Shown: piece after piece, positions 9,080 to 17,725 of the stretch
How positions within the stretch are numbered: the stretch's first letter is position 1
Layout: each line of letters starts with the position of its first letter
Origin: Sphingomonas sp. CFBP 8760
Lineage (GTDB): Bacteria; Pseudomonadota; Alphaproteobacteria; Sphingomonadales; Sphingomonadaceae
Reading direction: 5' to 3'
DNA length: 64,000 nt
NCBI RefSeq assembly: GCF_014841615.1
Contig: NZ_JACYUG010000013.1
Location: 1-64,000 of the forward strand
The notes under the pieces: generated by a model
What the model was told of the DNA's origin: nothing
Databases searched by the model: none
What the model saw: the letters and a program-made list of their open reading frames with translations, nothing else
Translations under genes and position numbers: made by a program

Positions 9080-9949
9080 TTAGAAAGCTGAGGCCATCGC
9101 CGCAGCACGCCGGCGCATCAGCGCCAGGCGCGTGCGGCTCGAACTGAATTTCGCGACGACCTCACGCAGCGTCATCACGCCGTCGGTGACGCCCAGCGTC
9201 GCGGCGCGCGCGGCGGGGAAGGTGCGGCCGGCGCCGTGGATGCCCGGCACAGCCGACGCATCGATACCGCGACCGCGCGCGATCGCGGCAATGAACGACT
9301 GATTCATCTCGTCGATCTCGGCCTGCATGTCGGCGCGATCATCATCGGACAGCGGGCCATAGGGGTGGCCGGCGATCTTCTCCGGATCGGATGCGATCAG
9401 CGTCGTCTTCATGCCGATCTTGTCCTCGAAACCGGACATATCGATGTGCCCGCCACGGACGCCGACCGAACCGACACCGCCACTGGTCGACGCGTAATAG
9501 GCGGACCCTTGCGTGCCGATCCAATGGGCAGCCGAATAGGAATAGGGACTGGCGACGCAGATCACCGGCTTGAGCTGGCGGGTCTCATAGACGGCATCGC
9601 CGGCCTCGGCCGTGCCGTAGACCAGGCCGCCAGGGCTCATGATCGGGACGACGATCGCGCCGATCGTCGGATCGCTGCCGGCCTCGCGCACCTGGTTGGC
9701 GAACCGCTCGGTGGAGGTGCCGCCATAGCTGCCCTTGGGCGACAGTGGCCCGAACAGCGGCAGGATGTAGGTGGCACCGTCGCGGATCGGGTCCTGCGAC
9801 TTCGCCGCGGTCGCCGCGCCACCGCCCATCGATGCCAGCAGCTTCAGCGCATCCGGCAGCATCGCCTCAATCGAGCCGCGCTTCAGCAGGTCGCCGAGCG
9901 CGTCAGGGTGCATGGCCCATAGGGTTCGGGCGCCGAAGGTCTCAAGCAT
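9080..9949 (-). CDS. Prohead protease, S49 (SppA/gpC) family
   Basis: A 289 aa S49 peptidase. The segment YSYSAAHWIGTQ (near residue 150) is the S49 nucleophile region, followed by the GGVGSVGVRGGHIDMS strand-turn typical of the family. The first part carries the ATYILPLFGPL beta strand of the ClpP-like fold. It cleaves capsid and scaffold proteins during maturation. The ATG at 9949 overlaps the portal stop (ATGCTTGA) with GAGG upstream, so coupling is likely. The open frame extends further upstream but only as a shadow of the portal gene. Confidence 0.85.
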   Translation of the reverse strand: MLETFGARTLWAMHPDALGDLLKRGSIEAMLPDALKLLASMGGGAATAAKSQDPIRDGATYILPLFGPLSPKGSYGGTSTERFANQVREAGSDPTIGAIVVPIMSPGGLVYGTAEAGDAVYETRQLKPVICVASPYSYSAAHWIGTQGSAYYASTSGGVGSVGVRGGHIDMSGFEDKIGMKTTLIASDPEKIAGHPYGPLSDDDRADMQAEIDEMNQSFIAAIARGRGIDASAVPGIHGAGRTFPAARAATLGVTDGVMTLREVVAKFSSSRTRLALMRRRAAAMASAF

Positions 9950-11633
9950 CTTCGTCGTCCTCATTGTCGTCGCCATTGCCCTTTTCGGGCTTGGCATTGT
10001 TGGCAGGGGCGGCCTTCGCCGCACCGGCGGGGCTCGGTACCGGCAGGCCCTCGTCGAGGATGGCGCGATGCTCGCCGCCGCGCCGCCGGATATTCTCGCG
10101 GTAGTTGCCACCCGTCAGTTCGGCGGTGATATCCTCGCCGGTGCGCCAGCAATTGGCCTGCTGGACCTCGAACCCCTTGGCTTCCTGCAAGGGATTGAGC
10201 GAAATCTTGCCGTCGCCACGCCAATCGACGCCTGTCCACGCGGCGCGGACGCGCAGGTCGCGGAAGAAGCCGGGCATGGCGTAATCGCCGCGGGCGACCT
10301 TCTCTGCGACGAAACAGATATAGGTGAACACCGACAGGTCGCCGGTGAACCAGGCGCGCTCGCTCCGGACGAGCAGGTACAGGACCTCCAGTTCGGCCTT
10401 GCTGGCGGTGTAGCTCGAATTGAACATCAGCATCAGCACGCCGGCTGGCACGCCGATCGCCGCGCCGATCTGGCGGACGATCGCCTGGAAGAACGGGTCG
10501 AACGCGCTGTTCGGGCGACCGGGGCTTTTGATCTCGACCTCGGCGTCGCTGTCGATCTCCATGACCGACCCGGCTTCGAACTTGTACTGGTTCGGCTGGG
10601 GCGGCGAGGCGTCGACGCCGGCACCGCCCGCGGCTTCACCGTCCTCGCCATAGTCCGGCTCGGGCATCGGCTGCGCGCCGGGCGACTTGTAGACGACGGC
10701 GATCATCGCCGACATCACCGTGGCGTACAGTTCGGCGTCGGATGCATCCGACACCATCTTCAGCGGCTCGATGATCGTCGCCAGCATGCCGACACCGCGA
10801 GCCTGCTCGGGACGCTCGGCCTTGAAAACGTGAAGCACGCGCGGAAGCGCGAGATCGCGGTCCCATGCCTCGATACGCTCCGGGATCATGCTATCACGCG
10901 CCCGCAGCAGCATGTCGCCCGGATGCTGCTTCAGGATGTGATAGGCGACCGGCGCGTCGCAGGCGTCGACCTCGACCCCGCCGAAGATGCGGTTGCCCGT
11001 CAACGGGTAGCGGCCACCTTCCATCACGGTGGGCGGGGTCTTCAGGCGGTCGGCCTCGATCAGCTTCCACGCCGTCTCGATCACCCGACCGGGCTGGTCC
11101 TCGGGCATCACCCGCAGGGCGAGGATGTCGCCCGACGTGGCGGTACCGCGATACGCGACCGACTGCTGCCCGTAGCCGGTCGACTTCCGCTCCGCGTCGA
11201 CGTCTTTCGACATCATGTAGGCGTCGAAATCGCGCGCCAGCGTGCGCTGCCAGACGTCGACCTCCTCGGCCGTCAGGCCGAGATACTCGCCGTCGATCGC
11301 GGGGATACCCATCAGGCCGGTGCCGACCACGAAGGTGACCATGCGGTTGATCGCGGCCGTCGCGATCGGCTGGTTCATCACCGCATCGCGCTGCTCGGCG
11401 CGCAGCCGCTCCGAGCCGGGCAGGATATCGGCGTTCGCAGACCGGGCGCGGGCACCGAAGCCCCGCCGCTTGCCCCGGTCGCCCTGGCCGCCGCGGTACC
11501 CGCCGCCCCCGCCGCCAAACATCGCGGTGGTCGCGGCTATCTGGGCACGGGCGGCCAGCCGATCGCGGGCGGCCTGCGGGTTCACGATGCCGATCGCACG
11601 ATCGAGCAGGTTGGCGCGGACCTCGATCTTCAC
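9942..11633 (-). CDS. Portal protein (lambda gpB family)
   Basis: A 563 aa portal protein, close in length to lambda gpB (533 aa). The start is GTG at 11633, 1 bp after the stop of the gpW-like gene. The N-terminus has a Gly/Arg-rich loop (residues 38-60), then the conserved portal core, including the RVMPEDQPGRVIETAWKLIE-like segment and the FFQAIVRQIGAAIGVP motif near residue 380 that characterises this family. The C-terminal 40 residues are acidic and low complexity. Twelve copies form the DNA channel and bind terminase. Confidence 0.92.
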   Translation of the reverse strand: MKIEVRANLLDRAIGIVNPQAARDRLAARAQIAATTAMFGGGGGGYRGGQGDRGKRRGFGARARSANADILPGSERLRAEQRDAVMNQPIATAAINRMVTFVVGTGLMGIPAIDGEYLGLTAEEVDVWQRTLARDFDAYMMSKDVDAERKSTGYGQQSVAYRGTATSGDILALRVMPEDQPGRVIETAWKLIEADRLKTPPTVMEGGRYPLTGNRIFGGVEVDACDAPVAYHILKQHPGDMLLRARDSMIPERIEAWDRDLALPRVLHVFKAERPEQARGVGMLATIIEPLKMVSDASDAELYATVMSAMIAVVYKSPGAQPMPEPDYGEDGEAAGGAGVDASPPQPNQYKFEAGSVMEIDSDAEVEIKSPGRPNSAFDPFFQAIVRQIGAAIGVPAGVLMLMFNSSYTASKAELEVLYLLVRSERAWFTGDLSVFTYICFVAEKVARGDYAMPGFFRDLRVRAAWTGVDWRGDGKISLNPLQEAKGFEVQQANCWRTGEDITAELTGGNYRENIRRRGGEHRAILDEGLPVPSPAGAAKAAPANNAKPEKGNGDDNEDDEDA

Positions 11634-11634
11634 G

Positions 11635-11877
11635 TCAGCGCATCCGATACGTGCCGCGGCGCACCCGGCCGACGGCGCGCGGCTTCACGCCGCCAAGGGA
11701 TGCAACCTGCGCCTGCCAAAAGACGAGGCCCTCTCGGATCTCCTTCAGGTCGGCCCGGGTCAGCTCGCGACCATCGGCAAACTTGACGGCCTGGCCGTTC
11801 AGGACGCCCAGCTCCGCCTTCAGGTACTCGGCGACGCGCGCCGACGCGATCTCGAGCGTGATGCCGAGGTCCGCCAT
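11635..11877 (-). CDS. gpW-like head-tail joining protein (DUF6148 type)
   Basis: An 80 aa protein with two predicted helices separated by a short strand pair (VKFADGRELTRADLKEIREG), the layout of lambda gpW and the DUF6148 family. It lies between terminase and portal, exactly as W does in lambda. In lambda, W stops DNA loss from filled heads and prepares the joining site. Confidence 0.82.
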   Translation of the reverse strand: MADLGITLEIASARVAEYLKAELGVLNGQAVKFADGRELTRADLKEIREGLVFWQAQVASLGGVKPRAVGRVRRGTYRMR

Positions 11878-11879
11878 GA

Positions 11880-12110
11880 TCAGGCGACCTGCCGGTCTGG
11901 CCGTGCCACGGCGCGCACAAGCCGGGAGAACGTCTCCTCGGCATAGGTCTGACCCAGCGCGATGTTGCCTACATCGAGGTCGGGCATCTCCCGCATCCGA
12001 TCGATCAGGCCGTTCACCTTCGCCTCGAGCGCCTTGGCCTCGTTCATCAGGTCGATCTCGGCCTGCGTGAGATCGCGGTACCCGGCGATGCGCTTATGCT
12101 GGTTGTCCAT
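11880..12110 (-). CDS. Acb2/Tad1-like hairpin-domain protein (possible nucleotide sponge)
   Basis: A 76 aa helical protein. The N-terminus KRIAGYRDLTQAEIDLMNE and the C-terminal IALGQTYAEETFSRLVRAVA resemble the Acb2/Tad1 hairpin family. Known members bind cyclic nucleotides or cADPR-type signals and so block CBASS or Thoeris defence. The start at 12110 is chosen because GGAGGTCC precedes it; the longer frame is a shadow of the terminase gene. It sits between terminase and gpW within the late operon, so it would be made late, or from a separate promoter that I cannot see. The family resemblance is from memory of the motif and should be tested. Confidence 0.65.
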   Translation of the reverse strand: MDNQHKRIAGYRDLTQAEIDLMNEAKALEAKVNGLIDRMREMPDLDVGNIALGQTYAEETFSRLVRAVARPDRQVA

Positions 12111-12120
12111 GCGGACCTCC

Positions 12121-14292
12121 TCAAGTTGATCGGACGACCCGGACACCGCGACGAGCGCCCGATCGGCCGCCCCGCTGTGCCGGCCGGCTGGCCTGCACGA
12201 CCCGGGGCCCGCTCGACGCCGGCGTCGGCGGTGACGGGTCGCTACCGTCGTCATTCTCTGCCGTGGGCGGCTCGGCGATCGCCGGGGCCGCCGGCCGCGG
12301 CGGCCGCGCCCATGCTGGTACCCGCCCGAGGTTCTGATCGAGGCCGACCAGACGCAGCATCACGACGATCGAGTAGACCAGCAAATCCCAGGACTCGTTG
12401 CGGACGCCCTCGGGCTTCACGAAGATGCCCTCGACCTGTTCCTCGGCGCGCAGCTCGGCGACGTGCTTGGAGTGCGCCGGCTCGGCGAACTCGCGCGGCA
12501 GGTCGATGAAGCCCGGCCCCTTCAGCGGCCGGCGCATCCGGTGATCCGCCATGATCTTCACGCGGTTGACGTTCGGCACGAACAGTTCGCACTCCGGCGC
12601 ACCCTTTACCTGCCGCTTCGCATCCACGGTCGGTGCCGGCAGCAGGCGTCCGTTGGGCCGATTGCCGCCCTTCAGCAGCGTGATCGCTGTCGCCGGCACC
12701 GGCTTGCGTGCCTGTTTCACGCTGCCGGTGACCATGTCGTGCCACCAGGCATAGGCGTTGTCGGTGGCATCGTCCGAACCACCGGTATCAACGCCGGTGC
12801 AGAAGATCGGCACCAGCAGCGACGAATCGCGCTGCAGCGGATATTTCCGTCGCAGGACTTTGTCGTACAGCACCGACCAATGCTCGCGCCGGGCGAAGGG
12901 CTCGACCTTGGTAATGCCGTCGCCGAGCGTCAGGATATCGAATCGATCGATGATCCAGGCGCGATTGCCGACCCCGTGGCCGACGATCATCACTGAGAAC
13001 CGATCGACGCCCAGGTCGACGGTGGCTGTCAGGGCGACGACGCCGTCCGGCACCTGCCTGATGCTGTAGGTGGACTGCTTTGCCCGAGCGACGAGCATGT
13101 CCTCGGTCACCGGTGCGTCACCCGTGGATCGCGCGACGTAGTTCCGACCGACCTTCGTCTGGAAGAAAGACTTGAGCGGCCCCTCGTCCTGATGATCCTC
13201 GAACCGCAACTCGGCGGTGCGATACTGGCGGGCCAACGACGACCAGGGTGCGAGGCCGAAGGTGCCGTCCCACCAGTAGCTGTCGATCGAATTCGGTTCG
13301 AGGTCGCCGATCTTGCCGGAATTGCTGCCGGTCGACCACGATACGGCGTCCTCGCCTTTGCCGACCCACCGGCCGGTGGCCATCAGCGCCGGCTTGTCGG
13401 CCTGCTTATGAGCGCCACCGCAGGTCGGGCAGCATAGCTCGGCCGTCTCGGCCGCCTGCAGGGCCGTGCCGCCGCGCTCGAATGACAGCCGCTCCCAGGC
13501 CATCTCGAACGGTTCGCTGCACTTCTGGCAATCTACCCACCAGCGCTTGCTGGTGCCGGACACGACCAGCGGCTCGATGCCGCGCTTGGGCCCCTTCTTC
13601 GGTGAGCTGTTGACGTATAGCTTCCAGCCATAGCCCTGGAAGCTGGTGGTGCGCCCTTCGAACAGCGAGACGGCATCGCCCTGGTCGCCGATGTCATCGT
13701 CGAAGTCGTCGTAATCGTCGAGCCGGCCACGCGAGAACGGCCGGGCGCGGAAGTTCGGGCCGGTCGGCCACAGGAAGTGCCAGTCACAGCCGCGAAACTG
13801 CTTCAGGTAGATGTTGTCCGCGCTGGCCGTGCCCAGCTGGCGGGCCGACACGTCCTCGCATTCTTCCAGCAGCTTGTTGATCTGCGTCGTGACGTAGGAG
13901 GCGGTCAGCTCCTTCGTCGGCGCATAGAACGCCATGTCCGCCGGGTCATATATGACCGAGTGGACCTGCCAGTTGTTGCCCACCTCCGACTTGCCCATCT
14001 GGCTGGGCCCGATCACCGCGATGATCGCGTAGGTGCTGGTCATCGCCAGATTGTTGGTCGGCTCGACCAGATGCTGCATCGGCTCCGGACTGTCCCGCCA
14101 CGGGCCGCTGTATGCGCCCGGGTTGCGCAGGTGCCGGTGCCGGTTCGCCGCCTCGATCGGCGTGATCTTCTCCGGGAACCGGACCTCTGCGACGGCCCGT
14201 CGGATCGCGAGACGCGCATTGCCGAAACGGGGCGGCTCGCGCGTCTGTTGCTTCAGCAGCGCGAGCGCGCCCAGGCGCGGGTGCGATGCCAT
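12121..14292 (-). CDS. Terminase large subunit (lambda gpA family)
   Basis: A 723 aa terminase of the GpA family, the ATPase and nuclease that cuts and packages DNA. Walker A is GPSQMGKS (residues 95-102). Two CxxC pairs (CQKC and CPTC) in the middle region form the zinc-ribbon-like part seen in this family. Length is near that of lambda gpA (641 aa) with an extra Pro/Arg-rich C-terminal tail. The ATG at 14292 overlaps the small-subunit stop (ATGA). Confidence 0.93.
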   Translation of the reverse strand: MASHPRLGALALLKQQTREPPRFGNARLAIRRAVAEVRFPEKITPIEAANRHRHLRNPGAYSGPWRDSPEPMQHLVEPTNNLAMTSTYAIIAVIGPSQMGKSEVGNNWQVHSVIYDPADMAFYAPTKELTASYVTTQINKLLEECEDVSARQLGTASADNIYLKQFRGCDWHFLWPTGPNFRARPFSRGRLDDYDDFDDDIGDQGDAVSLFEGRTTSFQGYGWKLYVNSSPKKGPKRGIEPLVVSGTSKRWWVDCQKCSEPFEMAWERLSFERGGTALQAAETAELCCPTCGGAHKQADKPALMATGRWVGKGEDAVSWSTGSNSGKIGDLEPNSIDSYWWDGTFGLAPWSSLARQYRTAELRFEDHQDEGPLKSFFQTKVGRNYVARSTGDAPVTEDMLVARAKQSTYSIRQVPDGVVALTATVDLGVDRFSVMIVGHGVGNRAWIIDRFDILTLGDGITKVEPFARREHWSVLYDKVLRRKYPLQRDSSLLVPIFCTGVDTGGSDDATDNAYAWWHDMVTGSVKQARKPVPATAITLLKGGNRPNGRLLPAPTVDAKRQVKGAPECELFVPNVNRVKIMADHRMRRPLKGPGFIDLPREFAEPAHSKHVAELRAEEQVEGIFVKPEGVRNESWDLLVYSIVVMLRLVGLDQNLGRVPAWARPPRPAAPAIAEPPTAENDDGSDPSPPTPASSGPRVVQASRPAQRGGRSGARRGVRVVRST

Positions 14293-14894
14293 CACTCGTC
14301 GCCAGTCAGATCGACATCGGCGTCCAGCTTCTCGACCAGCGCCGCCAGCGCCTGAGCGATCGTCTCCTCGATCGCGATCTCGATCTCGCGATCGAGGTTG
14401 AACTTCCGCCGGATGGTGGGGCCGACGGCCAGCAAGGCACGACGCAGCTCGATGATGGCGTTGACCGTCTCGGCCTCGATCTCCGCGATCCGGCATAGCT
14501 CGCCGATGGACTGGCGATATGCCAGCTCGGCCTCGCCGGCTTTGTACTCCTCGTACCGCTGTTTGCCGGTGAGGCCGAGCCCCTCGTCGTCACCGGTGTC
14601 GCCGAGCATCTGCATGCGCAGCTCGGCCATCGCCGCGCTGCGGGCGTCGGCTTCACCGCCGCCAGCGGAACGCGATTGGTACCATGCGACCGCGCCAGCT
14701 GCCGCGATCTTGTAGCCGACGCCGCGCCGCCCGCGTTCGTGCAGCCATTCCGCCTCGGCCGGCGCCTGCTTCAAATGGTTGCGCATCGTCTCCGGCGTGA
14801 CGCCGCAGATCGATGCGAATTCGTCGAGGGTAACGATCAGTTCGGACGGCTTGCGCTTCCGCGCCGGCGACCGGGATGCAGGTTCTCTCGCCAT
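14292..14894 (-). CDS. Terminase small subunit (gpNu1-like)
   Basis: A 200 aa protein. After a basic N-terminus, the segment VTLDEFASICGVTPETMRNH (residues 21-40) forms a winged-helix DNA-binding unit like gpNu1, and the central and C-terminal helices fit an oligomerisation and gpA-binding region. It recognises the packaging site. Coupled to the large subunit through an ATGA overlap. The cos region is expected just upstream. Confidence 0.82.
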   Translation of the reverse strand: MAREPASRSPARKRKPSELIVTLDEFASICGVTPETMRNHLKQAPAEAEWLHERGRRGVGYKIAAAGAVAWYQSRSAGGGEADARSAAMAELRMQMLGDTGDDEGLGLTGKQRYEEYKAGEAELAYRQSIGELCRIAEIEAETVNAIIELRRALLAVGPTIRRKFNLDREIEIAIEETIAQALAALVEKLDADVDLTGDE

Positions 14895-15115
14895 GCCCCC
14901 TCCACCGACCGATCAGCGCCCGGCCGGCAGACCCAAAGGCGTAACAATAAGGCGTAACGATTTCCGAACACGGGAAACGCACGCGGGTCGCGCCTTCGCC
15001 CCCCGTATCGGGGCAGATTCGCGGGGAGGACCCAAAGGGGGTGGGGTGGCGTCCCATGATGTGGGATGTGGTGCGGTCGTCCCACGATCCGGGACGCTGC
15101 CGCCTCCCTCGCGGC
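14895..15115. other. Candidate cos/packaging region
   Basis: A 221 bp gene-free stretch directly before the terminase genes, where lambda-like phages keep cos. It contains a direct repeat AAGGCGTAAC (two copies between about 14936 and 14959), a CCCCG-TAT-CGGGG hairpin near 15002-15014, and two adjacent inverted repeats around 15050-15095 (TCCCA-N5-TGGGA and CGTCCC-N6-GGGACG). These would fit terminase binding sites. Cut positions cannot be read from the sequence. Confidence 0.4.
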
Positions 15116-15796
15116 CTATCCTCGGTCGGCGGCCGGCCGAACCATCGGTGCCGAGGCGATGTCGATCGTGACGCCGCGCCACTGGCCATCGGCGGTGGGG
15201 CGTTGATAGAACCGGATGTACTCGCGCGACCCGATGATCCGGATGGAGTCCTTGATGGCCTCCATCGCCCGCTTCCAGCGGGGATCGTCGATGTCATAGC
15301 GGAGGAGCATCAGCAGCTCGGCCCGGTTGATCTGGCCGTCCTTGCCGACCTGGAACACGCGGGTCACAAGCGTCCGCAACTCAACCGCACCACCTACCGC
15401 CCACTCGGTCAGGCATTCGTCGATGATCGTCTTGGCAGCCTGAAGCTCAGGGCCGAACTCGATCAGGTCACTAACCTGTACCTGCGCCTTCTGGCAGCCG
15501 TCGAAACTGAGCAGGGTGATGTTGCCCTTCCCGCCGCCCAGCTTGGCACCATAGTGCTGCGCCATCAGCGCCTGCAGTTCCGCCACGTTCTCGAACGCTT
15601 CGAGCTTGAAGGCGGCGATCAGGTTCGACAACGCCTGAGCCCGATCGAGGAGGCGACGGACGGTCTCGTCCATCAGCAGGTCCTGCGCCTTGATCGCTGC
15701 AAGCGGGACCAGGTTGCCCTTGGCATCGCGCAGGTAGGGCAGGCCGCCGACATCTATGGCGGCGGGGTGGGACACCGGGGCGGGCGTGTCGGTCAC
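15116..15796 (-). CDS. DUF3164 family phage protein
   Basis: A 226 aa protein resembling the DUF3164 family best known from Mu-like phages, where it lies among early genes. Features are the N-terminal LPYLRDAKGNLVPL segment, a helical middle, and a C-terminal RxIxSREYIRFYxR segment. Biochemical function unknown. Its presence beside a lambda-type terminase suggests modular exchange with Mu-like phages. The start overlaps the stop of the next gene upstream by 4 bp. Confidence 0.8.
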   Translation of the reverse strand: MTDTPAPVSHPAAIDVGGLPYLRDAKGNLVPLAAIKAQDLLMDETVRRLLDRAQALSNLIAAFKLEAFENVAELQALMAQHYGAKLGGGKGNITLLSFDGCQKAQVQVSDLIEFGPELQAAKTIIDECLTEWAVGGAVELRTLVTRVFQVGKDGQINRAELLMLLRYDIDDPRWKRAMEAIKDSIRIIGSREYIRFYQRPTADGQWRGVTIDIASAPMVRPAADRG

Positions 15797-15972
15797 GCAG
15801 TCACCAGCACGATGCCGGCCTTCTGCAGCTCGGCCAGCTTTACCTCGGCCGCCTGGCCGCGCTCGGCCGCATCGATCAGCATGGTGAGCTGCGCCTTGGC
15901 TGCGGTCACCGCATCACCGGGGAGGGCTGCAAGGTCCTTGCGGAGCTTGGCGAGGTTGAGCTGCATCGGCAT
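15793..15972 (-). CDS. Small helical phage protein
   Basis: A 59 aa Ala/Leu/Lys-rich helical protein. The chosen ATG at 15972 overlaps the stop of the upstream gene (TGATG); a GTG at 15978 would give 61 aa. It is coupled to the DUF3164 gene downstream. Not recognised; it could be a small partner of DUF3164. Confidence 0.55.
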   Translation of the reverse strand: MPMQLNLAKLRKDLAALPGDAVTAAKAQLTMLIDAAERGQAAEVKLAELQKAGIVLVTA

Positions 15973-16178
15973 CACCACACTGCGCCGTGGCGTGTCATGG
16001 CCAGCGGCGGATTGACCGGCCGCGGGGCGGGCGGCGGGAACAGGGCAGCGTGGCCGGCCCGGATGCGGGCCACGTCGTCGGAAGTTGATAGGCCCAGCCG
16101 CGTGCGTCGTTCGAGCGCGTTCAGCGCTTCGATGTGGACCCGTAGGTCATCGGTAAATGAACGGGGCGGCTGGGCCAT
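15972..16178 (-). CDS. Small phage protein of unknown function
   Basis: A 68 aa protein with strong AGGAGG ribosome site 7 bases before ATG 16178. The first two thirds are helical (FTDDLRVHIEALNALERRTRLG) and the end is Pro-rich. It starts the small operon that continues into DUF3164. No family recognised. Confidence 0.55.
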   Translation of the reverse strand: MAQPPRSFTDDLRVHIEALNALERRTRLGLSTSDDVARIRAGHAALFPPPAPRPVNPPLAMTRHGAVW

Positions 16179-16309
16179 GCGATGCCTCCTAGCGACGGTC
16201 AGCACCGAGGGGGCACGGGCTGAAGGCGTAGGTGTCGCGGGGTCGGAAATGCCCTCTGCGTGTTCGTTTTTCGTGCTGGACCTTTGCCTACTGGGCAAAA
16301 GTCTAGGGG

Positions 16310-17020
16310 TCAGGCAGCGGCGCGCTCGCGCACCTCGCGCCGTATTGACGCCCGCGCCACCCACCATAGGTCGAGCGCCTGGCACAGCAGTCGACGGGCC
16401 TTGATCATGCCCAGGCCGTGCCGACGCGCTACCACCGTCAGCGGTTCGTCATGGACGATCACGGCCAGGAGCGCGTCGCCATAGCCCCTCAGCGACGCAC
16501 GCCAGGCGGTATAGGCCAGCTCGATCATGATGCGCCCGAGCTTCTCGCGCTCGACCTGCCCATGGGCGTCGGCCCTGATCTGCGGTTCCAGATTGGCGGT
16601 GCGAACAGTCACGTCAGCCGCAATCAGCCAGAAACAGGCGGCGATCTCCTCGGCGGCGTCCGACTGGTCACCGTCGATCGTGCCCGACGCCAGCAGCCGC
16701 GCCATCGCGCCCGGCCGGCCGGGGCGGGCAGCGTGGGCATGGGTTTCCGGCGTGCCCTGCTTGTGCGACCAATCCTCGCGCAGCTGCACCCATTCCTCAA
16801 TGCCGGGCAGCAGCTCGCGCCCCTGCTCGCGCAGGCGCTGCTTCTCGACCTTCCATTCCATCTTGCTGAGGCCCTCGGGCCGCTTCGGGAGGTCCGGGGC
16901 CGGACGGGGGCGGCCGATCACCAGGTGATCGAAGCGCTGGCGTTCCCGTTCCGCAAAGTGCGCGACGTCTTCTGGTGACAGGTAGATCAGCAAGTCACGC
17001 TGGTCGTTGTTGAATCGCAC
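16310..17020 (-). CDS. HTH-containing phage protein, possible late regulator
   Basis: A 236 aa basic protein. The C-terminal part has a helix-turn-helix-like segment (LTVVARRHGLGMIKARRLLC, near residues 194-213) similar to the sigma-like domains of Q-type antiterminators. It lies upstream of the late operon in the same orientation, a fitting place for a late activator. The N-terminal half contains a charged segment with repeated Lys/Glu/Arg. The regulatory role is an inference from position and HTH only. Confidence 0.5.
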   Translation of the reverse strand: MRFNNDQRDLLIYLSPEDVAHFAERERQRFDHLVIGRPRPAPDLPKRPEGLSKMEWKVEKQRLREQGRELLPGIEEWVQLREDWSHKQGTPETHAHAARPGRPGAMARLLASGTIDGDQSDAAEEIAACFWLIAADVTVRTANLEPQIRADAHGQVEREKLGRIMIELAYTAWRASLRGYGDALLAVIVHDEPLTVVARRHGLGMIKARRLLCQALDLWWVARASIRREVRERAAA

Positions 17021-17035
17021 GTCAGCCCCCGGGGA

Positions 17036-17422
17036 TTATTCGATCCCATACAGCTGCTCTATTTCCGGCATCATGGGCAGCTGGACTTGTGCCAAGGGGG
17101 CCAGCATTTCACCCATCGCCGGCGCGACTGTCCACTGCAGCCGGCGCAACACGTCATCGAGCACTACCCGTGATCCGTCGATATCGATCACGCGCAACCG
17201 TCGTCCCGAGCCGGGCACTCGCTCAATGCGGCCCTCGGCGATCAGCTGGGTAACGAGCTGCTCGGCGCGGCCTCGGCTAACGTCGAGCCGATCGGCGATC
17301 TCGCGGTAGGTCGGGCTCGTCTGCCACCGAACTATCTGCTCGATGATGAAGGCCAGCGCCTCGTAACGGCGCGGCAATCCCGCCTGCGTTTCGTCACCTG
17401 TAGCCGAGAAAATTCGATCCAT
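17036..17422 (-). CDS. Winged-helix DNA-binding protein (LexA-N-like)
   Basis: A 128 aa protein. Residues 15-70 read like the LexA DNA-binding domain: RRYEALAFIIEQI, then SPTYREIADRLDVSRGRAEQLV as the recognition helix unit, then a beta wing with EGRIERVPGSGRRLRV. There is no LexA catalytic domain, so it is a DNA-binding protein only. Start ATG 17422; an upstream start at 17452 would add ten residues. Probably a phage transcription regulator. Confidence 0.62.
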   Translation of the reverse strand: MDRIFSATGDETQAGLPRRYEALAFIIEQIVRWQTSPTYREIADRLDVSRGRAEQLVTQLIAEGRIERVPGSGRRLRVIDIDGSRVVLDDVLRRLQWTVAPAMGEMLAPLAQVQLPMMPEIEQLYGIE

Positions 17423-17533
17423 GCGCACTGCTACACCCCCAAGTGGGAACATAGAGTGAATCGAGGTTCATCGCTAGCGTTGCACGTTATGTCGCCATGT
17501 AGCCGTGCTGTTCACAATTAGGGGTGCTCCTAC

Positions 17534-17725
17534 TCAATTACTGGAGCGATTTTCGATGAACTCCGCCCACGAGGCGAACTCGTCGATTGTAGCGGTCATC
17601 GGTCTGATCGAGGTCATGCCAGCTATTGTGAAAGAGGCCCGTGAATCATTGACGCGCAACAGTTTACGCGATCGAGCGCCTTTCCGACCATAGGTCACCC
17701 CAATTTGAAGTTCATTCGGCTTCAT
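17534..17725 (-). CDS. Small cargo-region protein
   Basis: A 63 aa protein overlapping the end of the metallopeptidase gene by 14 bp. Predicted beta-rich N-terminus (IGVTYGRKGARSRKLLRV) and helical C-terminus. Base composition is lower in GC than the late genes. Unknown function. Confidence 0.4.
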   Translation of the reverse strand: MKPNELQIGVTYGRKGARSRKLLRVNDSRASFTIAGMTSIRPMTATIDEFASWAEFIENRSSN

